Below, one piece after another: positions 15,391 to 24,807 of a stretch of DNA of 35,619 nt. Under the pieces are notes generated by a model. That model saw only the letters and a list, made by a program, of their open reading frames with translations, was not told the origin of the DNA and made no database searches. Numbering within the stretch: the first letter of the stretch is position 1; every line of letters begins with the position of its first letter. A program made the position numbers and the translations under genes. Origin of the DNA: Nitrospira sp. (GTDB taxonomy: Bacteria > Nitrospirota > Nitrospiria > Nitrospirales > Nitrospiraceae); assembly GCA_016873455.1 (NCBI GenBank), contig VGXE01000018.1, positions 1-35,619 on the forward strand, read 5' to 3'.

Positions 15391-16707
15391 ATGAGAGATG
15401 ACCTTGTCATCGTGGGCGGCGGTTTGGCCGGATCCGAAGCCGCCTGGCAGGCTGCGAATCGGGGTGTCAAAGTCACCCTGTACGAGATGCGCCCGAAGGA
15501 AATGACCAAGGCGCACAAGACCGGCGGCCTCGCCGAGTTAGTCTGCTCGAATTCGTTGGGTTCCGCCGATCCACAGAACGCGCCCGGGATTCTCAAGGAA
15601 GAGATGCGCCGGCTGGATTCGTTGATCATTGCGTCAGCCGAACGTGCGCGGGTCCCGGCTGGATCGGCGCTGGCGGTCGATCGGGAGCAGTTCTCGCGAC
15701 AAGTTACCCAGGCGTTGGAGGGCCATCCCAATATCAGAATTCTTCACGAGGAAATCGCCGATATTCCGGCCGATTGTGCCTGTATCGTGGCGACCGGGCC
15801 GCTGACGTCCGATACACTCTCGCAGGCCATTCGAGCCGCGACGCAATCGCAACATCTCTACTTCTATGACGCCATCTCGCCGATCATCGACGCGGACTCG
15901 ATCGACCTGACGATTGCCTTCAGGGCGTCGCGCTATGGCAAGGGGGACGACGATTACCTCAATTGCCCGATGACGCAGGAACAATATGACATCTTCTATG
16001 AGGCGCTCACCGCCGCTGAGAAAGTGCAACCGAAAGACTTCGAAAAAACACCGTATTTTGAGGCGTGCATCCCGATTGAAGTGATGGCGGAGCGTGGTCG
16101 GCAAACGATGCAGTTCGGCCCCCTGAAACCGGTCGGCTTGGAAGATCCCCGAACCGGAAGGCGCCCGGCGGCTGTGGTTCAGCTGAGAACCGAAAACAAT
16201 CACCGCACGTGTTACAACCTCGTGGGGTTTCAGACTAAGCTGACCTATCCTGAGCAGAAACGAGTCTTTCGGTTGATTCCAGGTCTGGAGCAAGCTGAGT
16301 TTCTCCGCTACGGCAGCTTGCACCGCAACACGTTTATCAACTCTCCCCAGTTACTCATGAACACCTTACAGTTCAAGGCTCGCGCCACATTGTTTTTTGC
16401 CGGACAACTGGTCGGCGTGGAGGGCTATACCGAATCCGCCGCGATGGGAGGCTTAGCAGGCATCAATGCGGCACGGCTATTGACAGGAAAGCCGCTGGTC
16501 ACCCCTCCAACGACGACGGCGCATGGCTGCCTCGTCGCTCACGTCGCCTTGTCCGACCCACGTCATTTCCAGCCCATGAATACCAATTTTGGTCTGTTCC
16601 CACCGTTGCCCAATGCTCCACGAGACAAAGAGGCGAAGCGGCGGTTGATTGCCACACGGGCGCTTGAGGATTTTGAGTCATGGAAGACCAGATCCGGGCT
16701 TTCGTAG
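15391..16707 (+). CDS. trmFO: Folate/FAD-dependent tRNA (uracil-5-)-methyltransferase TrmFO
   Basis: A 438-residue flavoprotein. It opens [25 protein letters not shown] with the dinucleotide-binding [10 protein letters not shown] motif. The conserved [28 protein letters not shown] follows, then [11 protein letters not shown], and near the end the FAD-contacting [22 protein letters not shown]. It uses methylenetetrahydrofolate to make 5-methyluridine at position 54 in the tRNA T-loop. The start at 15391 has AAGGAG 10 bases upstream and lies downstream of the promoter. The 3' end overlaps xerC by 28 bp. Confidence 0.96.
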   Translation: MRDDLVIVGGGLAGSEAAWQAANRGVKVTLYEMRPKEMTKAHKTGGLAELVCSNSLGSADPQNAPGILKEEMRRLDSLIIASAERARVPAGSALAVDREQFSRQVTQALEGHPNIRILHEEIADIPADCACIVATGPLTSDTLSQAIRAATQSQHLYFYDAISPIIDADSIDLTIAFRASRYGKGDDDYLNCPMTQEQYDIFYEALTAAEKVQPKDFEKTPYFEACIPIEVMAERGRQTMQFGPLKPVGLEDPRTGRRPAAVVQLRTENNHRTCYNLVGFQTKLTYPEQKRVFRLIPGLEQAEFLRYGSLHRNTFINSPQLLMNTLQFKARATLFFAGQLVGVEGYTESAAMGGLAGINAARLLTGKPLVTPPTTTAHGCLVAHVALSDPRHFQPMNTNFGLFPPLPNAPRDKEAKRRLIATRALEDFESWKTRSGLS

Positions 16708-17621
16708 ATTTCCTTGAGGCTGAGCAGAACGCGTCGCCTGAAACCGTTCGGAATTACCGATCGGACCTCCGGCAACTGGCCTCGTTCCTTCATGCGTCGG
16801 AGCAACGGGCAGGTCTGCTCCAGGCCTCTGACGTCACAACGGAGCACATTCGAACCTACCTGCACTGGCTTGACCGAAAGGGGGAGAAAGCCGCCTCGCT
16901 GGCGAGGAAACTGGCCTGTCTTCGGAGTTTCTACCGGTTTCTGGTGCGCGAGGGCGTGGTTCAGAGCAATCCAACCGAAGGCCTCAAGAGCCCCAAGTTG
17001 CCGAGGCTGCTTCCTCGAGTCCTGACGAAAGACGACGCCGGTGCCCTGATGGACTTTCCCACGGGACAGTCCTCGCTGTCTCTGCGCGATCGGGCTCTGC
17101 TCGAAACCTTATATTCCACTGGCGCCCGGGTGAGTGAAGCCGTCGGGATCAACATCGGGGATCTCAGCCTGGCTGAAGGACTGATTCATTTGCGTGGTAA
17201 AGGCCGGAAGGAACGCGTGGTTCCGATCGGAGACTTGGCGCTGCACGCGATCCGAGCGTATCGCAAGTCTTTGCAGCCATCAGCCATCAGCCATCAGCTA
17301 TCCGCTCCCGTCTTCTTGAATCATCGCGGCGGTCGAATCACGACAAGGAGTGTGGCTCGCATCGTGGCACAGTACTCCCGCCTCCTGGCCGGTGGGGCGG
17401 TCAGTCCACATGCGCTACGCCATTCGTTTGCCACGCATCTTCTCGATGAAGGTGCGGATCTCCGGTCTATTCAGGAAATGCTCGGCCACGCATCGCTCAG
17501 CACGACGCAGAAATATACGCACTTAGCGGCGGACCAACTTGCTGCGGTCTACGATCGCGCGCACCCACGGGCTCGTCCGTCGGGGGTCTCCGTGACACGA
17601 AAGGATCACAAGCCGTCATGA
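16680..17621 (+). CDS. xerC: Tyrosine recombinase XerC
   Basis: A 313-residue site-specific recombinase. It has an N-terminal core-binding domain (about 3-100, [20 protein letters not shown]) and a catalytic domain with all six residues: Arg150 (STGARVSEA), Lys174 (RGKGRKERV), His244 and Arg247 (PHALRHSF), His270 (MLGHASLS) and Tyr279 (TQKYTH). With XerD it resolves chromosome dimers at dif. Residues 199-209 ([11 protein letters not shown]) are encoded by a 7-bp-unit repeat and look inserted in the loop before the conserved [10 protein letters not shown]. It overlaps trmFO by 28 bp and hslV by 4 bp, so it is a chromosomal xer gene and not a phage integrase. Confidence 0.94.
   Translation: MEDQIRAFVDFLEAEQNASPETVRNYRSDLRQLASFLHASEQRAGLLQASDVTTEHIRTYLHWLDRKGEKAASLARKLACLRSFYRFLVREGVVQSNPTEGLKSPKLPRLLPRVLTKDDAGALMDFPTGQSSLSLRDRALLETLYSTGARVSEAVGINIGDLSLAEGLIHLRGKGRKERVVPIGDLALHAIRAYRKSLQPSAISHQLSAPVFLNHRGGRITTRSVARIVAQYSRLLAGGAVSPHALRHSFATHLLDEGADLRSIQEMLGHASLSTTQKYTHLAADQLAAVYDRAHPRARPSGVSVTRKDHKPS
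17274..17301 (+). repeat. Four 7-bp units inside xerC (CAGCCAT type)
   Basis: CAGCCAT occurs three times in a row, followed by CAGCTAT. The reading frame stays open, since the 7-bp period is translated in shifting phase as SAISHQLSA. This unit differs from the two intergenic repeat families but has the same 7-bp period. Confidence 0.7.
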
Positions 17622-18154
17622 CCATTCGTTCCACGACTATCTTATGCGTCCGGCGCTCCGGACGAGTCGCCATGGGCTGTGACGGCCAAGTCACGGTGGG
17701 GACCACGGTGATGAAGCACAATGCCAAGAAGCTCCGGCGTCTCTATCACGATCAGGTGCTTGCCGGATTTGCCGGGGCGACGGCCGACGCCTTTACGCTG
17801 TTTGAAAAATTTGAGGGCAAACTGGAAGAACACCGGGGGAACCTCACAAGAGCGGCGGTGGAACTTGCCAAAGATTGGCGAACCGACCGCGTGTTGCGCC
17901 GGTTGGAAGCCTTGCTGGCGGTGGCGGGTCGGGAGCAGTCCTTCATCATTTCAGGGACGGGCGACGTGGTCGAGCCGGAAGACGGGATTCTGGCCATCGG
18001 TTCAGGGGGTGCCTATGCCTTGGCAGCAGCCAGGGCGTTGCTGGGGCACTCACAGCTGGACGCGGCGACTGTGGTCGCTGAATCGATGAAGATCGCCGGG
18101 GCGATTGATATCTATACCAACCAGCAGATCGTCGTCGAGGAACTACACGAATAG
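17618..18154 (+). CDS. hslV: ATP-dependent protease subunit HslV (ClpQ)
   Basis: A 178-residue threonine protease of the proteasome-beta fold. It has [24 protein letters not shown] at the start, then [33 protein letters not shown], and near the C-terminus [18 protein letters not shown]. In HslV the N-terminal Thr of the mature TT motif is the nucleophile. Here that is Thr6, so a 5-residue propeptide (MTIRS) would have to be removed; short propeptides of this kind occur in non-enteric HslV. The ATG overlaps the xerC stop (ATGA). It assembles as a dodecamer with HslU. Confidence 0.96.
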   Translation: MTIRSTTILCVRRSGRVAMGCDGQVTVGTTVMKHNAKKLRRLYHDQVLAGFAGATADAFTLFEKFEGKLEEHRGNLTRAAVELAKDWRTDRVLRRLEALLAVAGREQSFIISGTGDVVEPEDGILAIGSGGAYALAAARALLGHSQLDAATVVAESMKIAGAIDIYTNQQIVVEELHE

Positions 18155-18173
18155 GCCGAGGATACCAACAGAC

Positions 18174-19571
18174 ATGATCCACCAGACCAGTGCCGCCGAC
18201 TCGTTGAATCTCAACAATCTCACTCCGCGTCAGATCGTGGAGGAATTAAACCGCTACGTCATCGGCCAAAAAGACGCCAAGCGGATGGTGGCCATTGCAC
18301 TCCGCAATCGATGGCGCCGACAGCAGCTCTCGCCGGACTTGCGGGACGAAGTCATGCCGAAGAACATCATCATGATCGGACCGACCGGGGTGGGAAAGAC
18401 GGAGATCGCCAGGCGGTTGGCCAAACTGGCTCACGCTCCGTTCATTAAAGTCGAAGCCTCCAAGTTCACGGAAGTCGGCTATGTCGGGCGTGATGTGGAA
18501 TCCATCATCCGGGACCTGACTGAGCTGGCCATCAATATGGTGAAAACCCATCGCCTGGACGCGGTGCAACACAAGGCCGAGCAGCATGGGGAAGAGCGTC
18601 TGCTGGACCTGTTATTGCCCCAACCCCCGCCCAGGCCTGGGTTCATGGAGGGGCAGGGCGAGACGACTGCCGCACCGGCCCATGATTCCTACGAGGCCAC
18701 TAGGTCGAAACTGCGGCTCCAACTACGCGACGGCAAACTCGATGAGCGGACGGTCGAAATGGAGGTCAAGGAGCGCAGCATGCCGGTTGGGGTCATTTCC
18801 AACATGGGTGGCATGGACGAGTTGGAAGGTAACCTCCGTGACATGCTGGGCGGGATGTTTCAAGGGAAGAAAAAAAAGCGGCTCATGAAAGTGCCGGAAG
18901 CCCTGAAGCACCTGACGCAGGAGGAGGCGCAGAAGCTCATCGACATGGATGAGGTGGTGCGCGAAGCGATCACCAAGGTCGAGCAGACCGGCATCGTGTT
19001 TCTCGACGAGATCGACAAGATCGCCGGGCGGGAACGGACCATGGGTCCCGATGTTTCGCGGGAAGGCGTGCAACGGGACTTGCTGCCCATTGTCGAGGGC
19101 TGTACGGTCAGCACCAAACATGGCGCGGTGCTGACGGACCATATCCTCTTTATCGCAGCGGGAGCGTTTCACGTCGCCAAGCCGTCCGACTTGATTCCGG
19201 AGCTGCAAGGGCGGTTTCCGATCCGCGTGGAACTCAGCCCCTTGTCGAAAGAGGATTTTGTGCGTATTCTCACCGAACCAAAAGGGGCGCTGGTCCGGCA
19301 GTATCAGGCCTTGTTGGCAACAGAGGGACTCACCGTGCAGTTCGCCACGGACGGATTGGAGGCCATTGCCGACATTGCCGTGCAGGTCAATGAACGGACG
19401 GAAAACATCGGGGCGCGCCGTCTGTTCACGATCATGGAACGGCTGTTGGAGCACATCTCGTTTGAAGGGCCTGAGTGGCCGGACAAGACCGTGAACATTA
19501 CCGCGGACTACGTCCGTGAGCGTCTGAAAGATGTTGTGAAGGATCAAGATTTGAGCCGGTACATACTCTAG
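18174..19571 (+). CDS. hslU: ATP-dependent protease ATPase subunit HslU (ClpY)
   Basis: A 465-residue AAA+ unfoldase. The start at 18174 ([32 protein letters not shown]) has GAGGA upstream; the open frame before it overlaps hslV and is not family-like. Walker A GPTGVGKT, the pore loop [10 protein letters not shown], an I-domain insertion (about 130-225, with a Lys-rich KGKKKKRL), Walker [10 protein letters not shown] and the C-terminal DLSRYIL tail, which plugs into HslV, are all present. It follows hslV by 19 bp. Confidence 0.97.
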   Translation: MIHQTSAADSLNLNNLTPRQIVEELNRYVIGQKDAKRMVAIALRNRWRRQQLSPDLRDEVMPKNIIMIGPTGVGKTEIARRLAKLAHAPFIKVEASKFTEVGYVGRDVESIIRDLTELAINMVKTHRLDAVQHKAEQHGEERLLDLLLPQPPPRPGFMEGQGETTAAPAHDSYEATRSKLRLQLRDGKLDERTVEMEVKERSMPVGVISNMGGMDELEGNLRDMLGGMFQGKKKKRLMKVPEALKHLTQEEAQKLIDMDEVVREAITKVEQTGIVFLDEIDKIAGRERTMGPDVSREGVQRDLLPIVEGCTVSTKHGAVLTDHILFIAAGAFHVAKPSDLIPELQGRFPIRVELSPLSKEDFVRILTEPKGALVRQYQALLATEGLTVQFATDGLEAIADIAVQVNERTENIGARRLFTIMERLLEHISFEGPEWPDKTVNITADYVRERLKDVVKDQDLSRYIL

Positions 19572-19609
19572 AAGTTACCAGTTTTCAGCCGATTGCCGGG
19601 AGTGCATGC

Positions 19610-20500
19610 ATGAATCGACTCATCAAGAAAGCCAACGTCCTGATCGAATCCTTGCCGTACATTCGGAGCTTCCGTGGAAAGACCGTCGTTGTGAAATACG
19701 GCGGCCATGCCATGACGGATTCGTCGTTGAAAGAACGTTTCGCAGAGGACGTGGTGTTGTTGAAATATGTCGGGATCAATCCGGTCATCGTCCATGGCGG
19801 GGGTCCCCAGATCGATAAAATGCTGGATCGGCTCGGTATCGAGGCGAAGTTTCGTCATGGCGTGCGGATTACCGACGAAGCGACCATGGAAATCGTCGAG
19901 ATGGTGCTGGCCGGACGCATCAACATGGAGATTACCGATCTCATCAACCGGCACGGGGGCAGCGCGGTCGGTCTGAGCGGAAAAGACGGAGGACTGATCT
20001 TAAGCAAGCCGTTGACAGCCAAGGCCTGGGCGGAGAGTCTCGATCGCGAGTTGGACGACGAGGACGGAGATTTTGGATTGGTCGGTGACATCGAGAAGGT
20101 CGATCCGAGTCTGCTGTATAAACTGCAGGACGATCACTATATTCCCATCATCGCGCCAATCGGCACGGATCGCGAGGGGAATACCTACAATATCAACGCC
20201 GATCTGGTCGCCGGCGCGATCGCCGGCGCGTTGCGCGCAGAAAAACTCGTCATGATGACGGATATCAAAGGGATTCGCGACGCCAAGGGGCGCCATCTTT
20301 CAACCGTCTCGCGCAAAGACGTCCAACGTATGGTGAAGAAGGGGACGATCACGGAGGGCATGTTGCCCAAAGTACACGCCTGTCTCGACGCCTTGGCGGG
20401 AGGAGTTGGGAAAGCCCATATCATCGACGGGCGAGTCCCTCATGCTGTCCTGCTCGAGGTCTTCACGCGTAAGGGCATCGGGACGGAAATTGTGGTGTAG
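19610..20500 (+). CDS. argB: Acetylglutamate kinase
   Basis: A 296-residue amino-acid kinase. It has VVVKYGGHAM for phosphate binding, VIVHGGGPQIDKML for N-acetylglutamate, and the C-terminal signature around EGMLPKVHACLDALAGGVGKAHIIDGRVPHAVLLEVFT. It phosphorylates N-acetylglutamate in the second step of arginine synthesis. The N-terminal helix MNRLIKKANVLIESLPYIRSF is the feature linked to hexameric, arginine-inhibited enzymes, so feedback inhibition is likely. GGGAG precedes the ATG by 8 bases. It lies 38 bp after hslU, where Bacillus has codY. Confidence 0.95.
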   Translation: MNRLIKKANVLIESLPYIRSFRGKTVVVKYGGHAMTDSSLKERFAEDVVLLKYVGINPVIVHGGGPQIDKMLDRLGIEAKFRHGVRITDEATMEIVEMVLAGRINMEITDLINRHGGSAVGLSGKDGGLILSKPLTAKAWAESLDRELDDEDGDFGLVGDIEKVDPSLLYKLQDDHYIPIIAPIGTDREGNTYNINADLVAGAIAGALRAEKLVMMTDIKGIRDAKGRHLSTVSRKDVQRMVKKGTITEGMLPKVHACLDALAGGVGKAHIIDGRVPHAVLLEVFTRKGIGTEIVV

Positions 20501-20547
20501 GCAAGCCGTGAACTGTGGTGTGTCGTTTGTGACGCGTACAAGCACAG

Positions 20548-21399
20548 ATGCCCGCTGAGTCTAGACTGCGAACTTATCTGCAGGCCTTGGTTGGCGAACG
20601 TCATCCTGTCTTCGCACCCGAGAGGCTTAAGCGCACAGAAGACTACCTCGCTGAAGAGTTCAGCCGCCTCGGCCTGAGCGTCGTTCGCCATCCCTTCCAC
20701 GGGCTCGGCGGGACCTATTGCAATGTCATCGGAACGGCGCCAGGCCGACAGGGCGTCCCGCCGCTGATTCTGGCCGCTCACTATGACACGGTTGAAGGGT
20801 CACCGGGAGCAGACGACAATGCGAGTGCGCTGGCCGTCCTGTTGGAAGTGGCTCACCGGGTCGTACATCATCAGATTCAACGGCCTATCCGTTTTATCGT
20901 CTTCTGTCTGGAAGAAGAGAACTTGCTTGGCAGCCGAGCCTATGTCGAACATCTCGCAGCCAGCAAGCAGCTTGTCCATGGCGCCCTCGTGTTGGAATGT
21001 GTCGGGTACGCACGCGACGAAGAGGGGTCGCAAAAGATTCCTCCTGGCATACCGATCACCGTTCCGTCCGTCGGAAACTTTCTCGCCGTCATCGGGAATC
21101 ACGCCTCTGCTGGTTTCACACAGACCGTGAGCCAAGCCATGGGCCACTATATGCCCATCGTTCCGCTCGTCGTCCCTGGCAACGGCGAGCTCCATCCTGA
21201 CACCAGGCGCAGCGACCACACGTCGTTCTGGGAACAGGGTTTCTCCGCCGTCATGCTCACCGACACGGCCAACTTCCGTAACCCCCACTACCACCGGCCC
21301 AGCGATACCATCGACACGTTGAATCTGGACTTCATGGTGTCCGTCGCCGACGCGGTGACCGCAGCGGTCATTGATCTGGCTGGGATCGCCGATACGTAG
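20548..21399 (+). CDS. M28-family zinc peptidase
   Basis: A 283-residue protein with the M28 metal-ligand series: His78 and Asp80 (LAAHYDTV), Asp89 (GADDNASA), Glu122/123 (CLEEEN), Glu150 (VLECVGY) and the late His in YHRPSDT. Family members are aminopeptidases, glutamate carboxypeptidases or glutaminyl cyclases. No signal peptide is visible, so it is probably cytoplasmic. The ribosome binding site is weak. It is the last gene with core-like base composition before the AT-rich island. Confidence 0.82.
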   Translation: MPAESRLRTYLQALVGERHPVFAPERLKRTEDYLAEEFSRLGLSVVRHPFHGLGGTYCNVIGTAPGRQGVPPLILAAHYDTVEGSPGADDNASALAVLLEVAHRVVHHQIQRPIRFIVFCLEEENLLGSRAYVEHLAASKQLVHGALVLECVGYARDEEGSQKIPPGIPITVPSVGNFLAVIGNHASAGFTQTVSQAMGHYMPIVPLVVPGNGELHPDTRRSDHTSFWEQGFSAVMLTDTANFRNPHYHRPSDTIDTLNLDFMVSVADAVTAAVIDLAGIADT

Positions 21400-21762
21400 G
21401 CTTCAGTCTTTACAATGGGTAGACTATCCGGCGGGTAGACTTTCTATGGTGAAGACATTGCCTGGATGGAAAGCGAGGTGTAAGGTCGACTTGTCCTTCG
21501 AAGCGTCGGCCGATAGCCTTCTTCAAAACGTACTCGCCGATGAGAACTCAGTGATGCACGTGAAACGCCGGGAAGCTGGGGCGAGTTGTGCGAAGCAGCT
21601 ATTGAACAAGCTCTTTGCCAAATAGCTACAGGGATTAGTGACAACAGTGCCGGCGATGAAGTAGTGGTCTGCAGCAATGAGATGCTTTGGGGAGTGCTCA
21701 CGAGTGTCCTCTTACTATCTGTCAGAAGTATGACCGGCCCATGTGTGGAACAGTCACTTTCT
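21400..21762. other. Gene-free transition from GC-rich core to AT-rich island
   Basis: I see no supportable gene in these 363 bp. Short open frames exist on both strands (for example 21446-21625 on the plus strand and 21444-21701 on the minus strand), but none has a ribosome binding site plus recognisable protein features. The first 230 bp still have core composition; AT content rises sharply from about 21,640. A short direct repeat (GGTAGACT) occurs at about 21,417 and 21,435. The stretch may hold decayed gene remnants from the island's integration. Confidence 0.5.
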
Positions 21763-22971
21763 TTACTCCTGTTGACTCTTTTTTACACCGATGGACAAAG
21801 TTTGGCAAGTATTTCTTTTTGGCCGGTAATTAAACGCTATGAATAGTATTCTTAGCGCTAATTTTTGCGCAAGTAGTGCAATAACTTTTTGGGTTGGTGG
21901 GGGTGGAAACCCGCGAGTTAGTGATATGCCATAAAACATTGGCCTTCTATTTTTCTTCCACAATAAAAAAGGAGCATATAGATTTCCGATCAGAATATTT
22001 TTTAAATAAGAGGATCTAGAAATTTTCTCAAGTGTCATTTGGCTTGATGGGCAAGGTAGTTGCTCAAATAGCCAGCCCGAAACCAAGGTGTCGGATTTAA
22101 TATTGCCTGCGACATAACGAAATAATTCCCGATCAAGGTTTAAGCTCTCAGGTGTTTCCTCAGCAATCAGCCTGAATCCTAATTTAAGTCTAGACCGCGT
22201 ATTAAATAGATTGGAAAATTCGATAATTTTTAAAGAATCTAAGCTAGGAGAGTCTTTAATTATCGATAAAGCATCTATTACCCATCTTGCATCAAACGCA
22301 AGCGCTGGATTCAAAAGTCCATGCCCGATGATGTGGGATAGGTGGTGTTCATGACAGGGGATAGAATATGTCTGATTCCGAAAGGCGATTGATTGAGAAT
22401 GATTAACAATAGAATTGACAACATCTTGTGATATCGACCATTCAGATAGATACCAATGGATATCAAATTGGAATCCCTCGGGAGATAACAAGGTAATTGA
22501 TCTGATACTAGAACCAATAACCTTATAACTTTCTTGATTTATCGCTGTTAAAAACTTTTGGGCATGTCTATCTAAAAATGGCACAAGTACATCAACATCT
22601 GCCATGGGTCTTGTACCAATTCCGCTTGGAGATCTAAGTGATTGCGCTATACCTTTTAAGAAAACGCAGTGACCAAGTTGTGACTCAATAATCAGGCGCT
22701 GAAATTTCTGAGCTCTATTTAAAAGAATGTGATTTCTGTAGAGGGTGTGTTTATAAGAGCTCTCTATTTTTGAGCGACTCAGTTCGCTAAAGTTATCAAT
22801 TTTTGAATTAAAAAGTAGTGGAAGTACCCTATATTGCTCTGGCGATAAGTCATCATTCACAATACCCTGGTCAATCAGCGTGTAATGGGCGTTATCAGCG
22901 TTCGTATTGAAGCAAATTTCAATCAAGGCCGCCAAGTAAGTGGGGTTTTTTTCTCCAAATAGTGAAATCAT
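21763..22971 (-). CDS. Nucleotidyltransferase-like protein (NTP_transf_5 type)
   Basis: A 402-residue protein. The middle has the pattern of the NTP_transf_5 nucleotidyltransferases: FLKGIAQSL (Lys106), then GTRPMADVDVLVP with the metal-binding Asp125 and Asp127, and FDIHW (Asp170). An HHLSHIIGH helix and an all-alpha C-terminal half follow. In lasso-peptide clusters such as pseudomycoidin a protein of this kind adds a sugar to a phosphorylated peptide; other members are of unknown role. It is the last gene of a long minus-strand operon that also holds an HprK-like kinase and a PqqD-like protein, its usual partners. The C-terminus is basic. Confidence 0.75.
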   Translation of the reverse strand: MISLFGEKNPTYLAALIEICFNTNADNAHYTLIDQGIVNDDLSPEQYRVLPLLFNSKIDNFSELSRSKIESSYKHTLYRNHILLNRAQKFQRLIIESQLGHCVFLKGIAQSLRSPSGIGTRPMADVDVLVPFLDRHAQKFLTAINQESYKVIGSSIRSITLLSPEGFQFDIHWYLSEWSISQDVVNSIVNHSQSIAFRNQTYSIPCHEHHLSHIIGHGLLNPALAFDARWVIDALSIIKDSPSLDSLKIIEFSNLFNTRSRLKLGFRLIAEETPESLNLDRELFRYVAGNIKSDTLVSGWLFEQLPCPSSQMTLEKISRSSYLKNILIGNLYAPFLLWKKNRRPMFYGISLTRGFPPPPTQKVIALLAQKLALRILFIAFNYRPKRNTCQTLSIGVKKSQQE

Positions 22972-22979
22972 GATGAATA

Positions 22980-23891
22980 TTACCCCCTAGAAGCCGTAAT
23001 TTCTCGATATAAGAGATGTATCTGTCGTTTCCGGATGCCTGAGTAGATTAAATCTTCCAAAATTTGATCCATGTGGGGGGTTGTTTTAATTTCCGATGGG
23101 TGGCGCATTGGAAAAGACATTTTTGAGGACAGTATTTTCCCAAATGGGTGATTGCTGTCTTTTGTATGAGTTGCCATCGTATTAAACCCAGTATTTTGAA
23201 TGAGATTTATGTTGGGTCTAATTGATAGAGCATTATTGATCCAGCAGTGATATGCCCACGCGTAATCCCAATCATTTGAGCCTTGCTTAGCTTTTGTAAG
23301 CATGTAGGCCCAGTAGTTAGCATAGAATGGGTCTCCGAGATAGTCGGTTAGCCATTGTAGATTTTTATCCTCAGACCAATCTGCTAAATTTGGGTCAAAG
23401 TCTTTGTATGATCTTTTCCATGTTGCCCATCCCCAGGTGCAGGGATATTTAGAGTAATAGTACGAATTGTGATTCTCTCCAATAGTATTTTCAGCCTTGA
23501 ATCCGCCTATTGTAAAAATTCTTGAATCATCCCTGTATTTTTCAAGTAAGTTAGAGCAAAAGCGAAAAAATGTCATATCTGGAAGGCAATCGTCCTCCAG
23601 AATTATGGCTTCATCTACTTGCGAAAAGACCCACGATAACCCGGATGTTATCGAGTTTCGGCATCCAAGGTTTACTTCTCTATAATCACGCTTGACCTTG
23701 CAAGGCCAATTTACAGAATTGCAGATTCGACGCACTTCGTTTACTGCATGAAAGTCTTCTCTAGATGCCTTTGGTCCATCTGAGATGATAAAAAGACTGT
23801 CAGGCGCATATAAGCTGATGGCTGCCAGGACTTCGGCCGTCAAATTTGGTCGATTGTATACAAAAAGAGCTACAGGTGATTTATGTACCAC
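22980..23891 (-). CDS. Glycosyltransferase, GT-A fold (GT2-like)
   Basis: A 303-residue cytoplasmic protein. It opens with ALFVYNRPNLTAEVL, a common start of nucleotide-sugar transferases. LFIISDGPK, the acid-rich motif [18 protein letters not shown] (likely metal/nucleotide-sugar binding) and CTWGWATWKRSY follow. It is clearly paralogous to the protein encoded at 33450-34385, with the same blocks in the same order ([30 protein letters not shown]). The start is GTG. The gap to the neighbours is 8 bp or less on both sides. Sugar and acceptor are unknown. Confidence 0.8.
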   Translation of the reverse strand: MVHKSPVALFVYNRPNLTAEVLAAISLYAPDSLFIISDGPKASREDFHAVNEVRRICNSVNWPCKVKRDYREVNLGCRNSITSGLSWVFSQVDEAIILEDDCLPDMTFFRFCSNLLEKYRDDSRIFTIGGFKAENTIGENHNSYYYSKYPCTWGWATWKRSYKDFDPNLADWSEDKNLQWLTDYLGDPFYANYWAYMLTKAKQGSNDWDYAWAYHCWINNALSIRPNINLIQNTGFNTMATHTKDSNHPFGKILSSKMSFPMRHPSEIKTTPHMDQILEDLIYSGIRKRQIHLLYREITASRG

Positions 23892-23892
23892 T

Positions 23893-24807
23893 TTACCAAT
23901 ATGCCTTATTGTCTGTTAAAGCATCTGCATTGGCTGGAATTAGATTGCTTGGAAGGCGTACCCATTTTTCATTAATGTATTTCATCATCCAGGAGGGATT
24001 TCTAGTCCATCGATCACCAAGAATTCCAAACAGTACTTGAAAATGGCCACCCAATGAAATGGCAATTCTTTGTCGACTTTTAATATGCACCGCAATCGGA
24101 ATTGCCAGCGAACCGGCTGCAATAAGCGCTACATCAAAGTCAAAAGAATCAATTTCTTTTATAAGATTTTCATATAGTGAGATGCTATTTTTGTATGTAT
24201 TATGCGTTTCAATTTGTCCGATATAGCTGTAGGGAATATCTAGCGACATAATTTCTCTAGGATAAAACCAGGGGCAATTAATTTTCTCCCAGACAGACTC
24301 AAAGGTATCTTTATTTGCTCTTTTCATTGCAAAACTTGCAAATGGCGCAATTAGAAGAATTTTCTTTCCTGAAAAGAGTTCTAGATAGCAAAGACTTTTG
24401 TTATATGGTGTTGAGCGATCTGGCTCGGTATCTACATATTTAAGTAATTGAGAATTAAGATCCAAGTTGGATATCAGGGTTGCTTCATTTGGTGATCCAA
24501 ATAGACCTAAAAAATCAGCATTACAAATATTTTCCGCAAAAAATTTTGAATATCTGATGAGAAATTCAAAGTCAGTTGGGAAAACCCCGGTTTGTCGCTC
24601 GCACGCATATTTCAGGGCAACATACACTGGGCGAAGTTTGGGGTCATTTAAAGGGTTGATTGATTTATTGCAGGATAGGTGAAATAGCAGCATTAGTTGT
24701 TCGCTAAAACCTAATTTCCCTACTGCAAGACCTTCATTATGGGTAAGGGCGCTGCTTATGGTGTTGATAAGCGACTGCTTGCTTGCCAAAATACTTTCGT
24801 TAATCAT
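23893..24807 (-). CDS. Polysaccharide-cluster protein with GGHFQVLFGI motif, possible GT-D-type glycosyltransferase
   Basis: A 304-residue protein without signal or membrane helix. The start (LTHNEGLAVGKLGFSEQLMLLF) resembles the N-terminal block of GT-D-fold glycosyltransferases (DUF1792-like). Near the C-terminus is SLGGHFQVLFGILGDRW, a motif I associate with a family found in surface-polysaccharide clusters. In between are KKILLIAPFASFAMKR and a Rossmann-like FDVALIAAGSLAIPIAVHI. No catalytic residues can be assigned. The gene overlaps the upstream GT2 gene by 8 bp. Function as a transferase is an inference from context and weak similarity. Confidence 0.55.
   Translation of the reverse strand: MINESILASKQSLINTISSALTHNEGLAVGKLGFSEQLMLLFHLSCNKSINPLNDPKLRPVYVALKYACERQTGVFPTDFEFLIRYSKFFAENICNADFLGLFGSPNEATLISNLDLNSQLLKYVDTEPDRSTPYNKSLCYLELFSGKKILLIAPFASFAMKRANKDTFESVWEKINCPWFYPREIMSLDIPYSYIGQIETHNTYKNSISLYENLIKEIDSFDFDVALIAAGSLAIPIAVHIKSRQRIAISLGGHFQVLFGILGDRWTRNPSWMMKYINEKWVRLPSNLIPANADALTDNKAYW

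Noticed and set aside
16680-17621. Phage or island integrase
   Set aside because: The recombinase sits inside a trmFO-xerC-hslVU operon with overlapping genes, far from the island border, so it is the housekeeping XerC.
21371-21846. Plus-strand open frames of 84 and 86 codons after the M28 peptidase
   Set aside because: No ribosome binding site with recognisable protein features, and the second one runs into the minus-strand nucleotidyltransferase gene.
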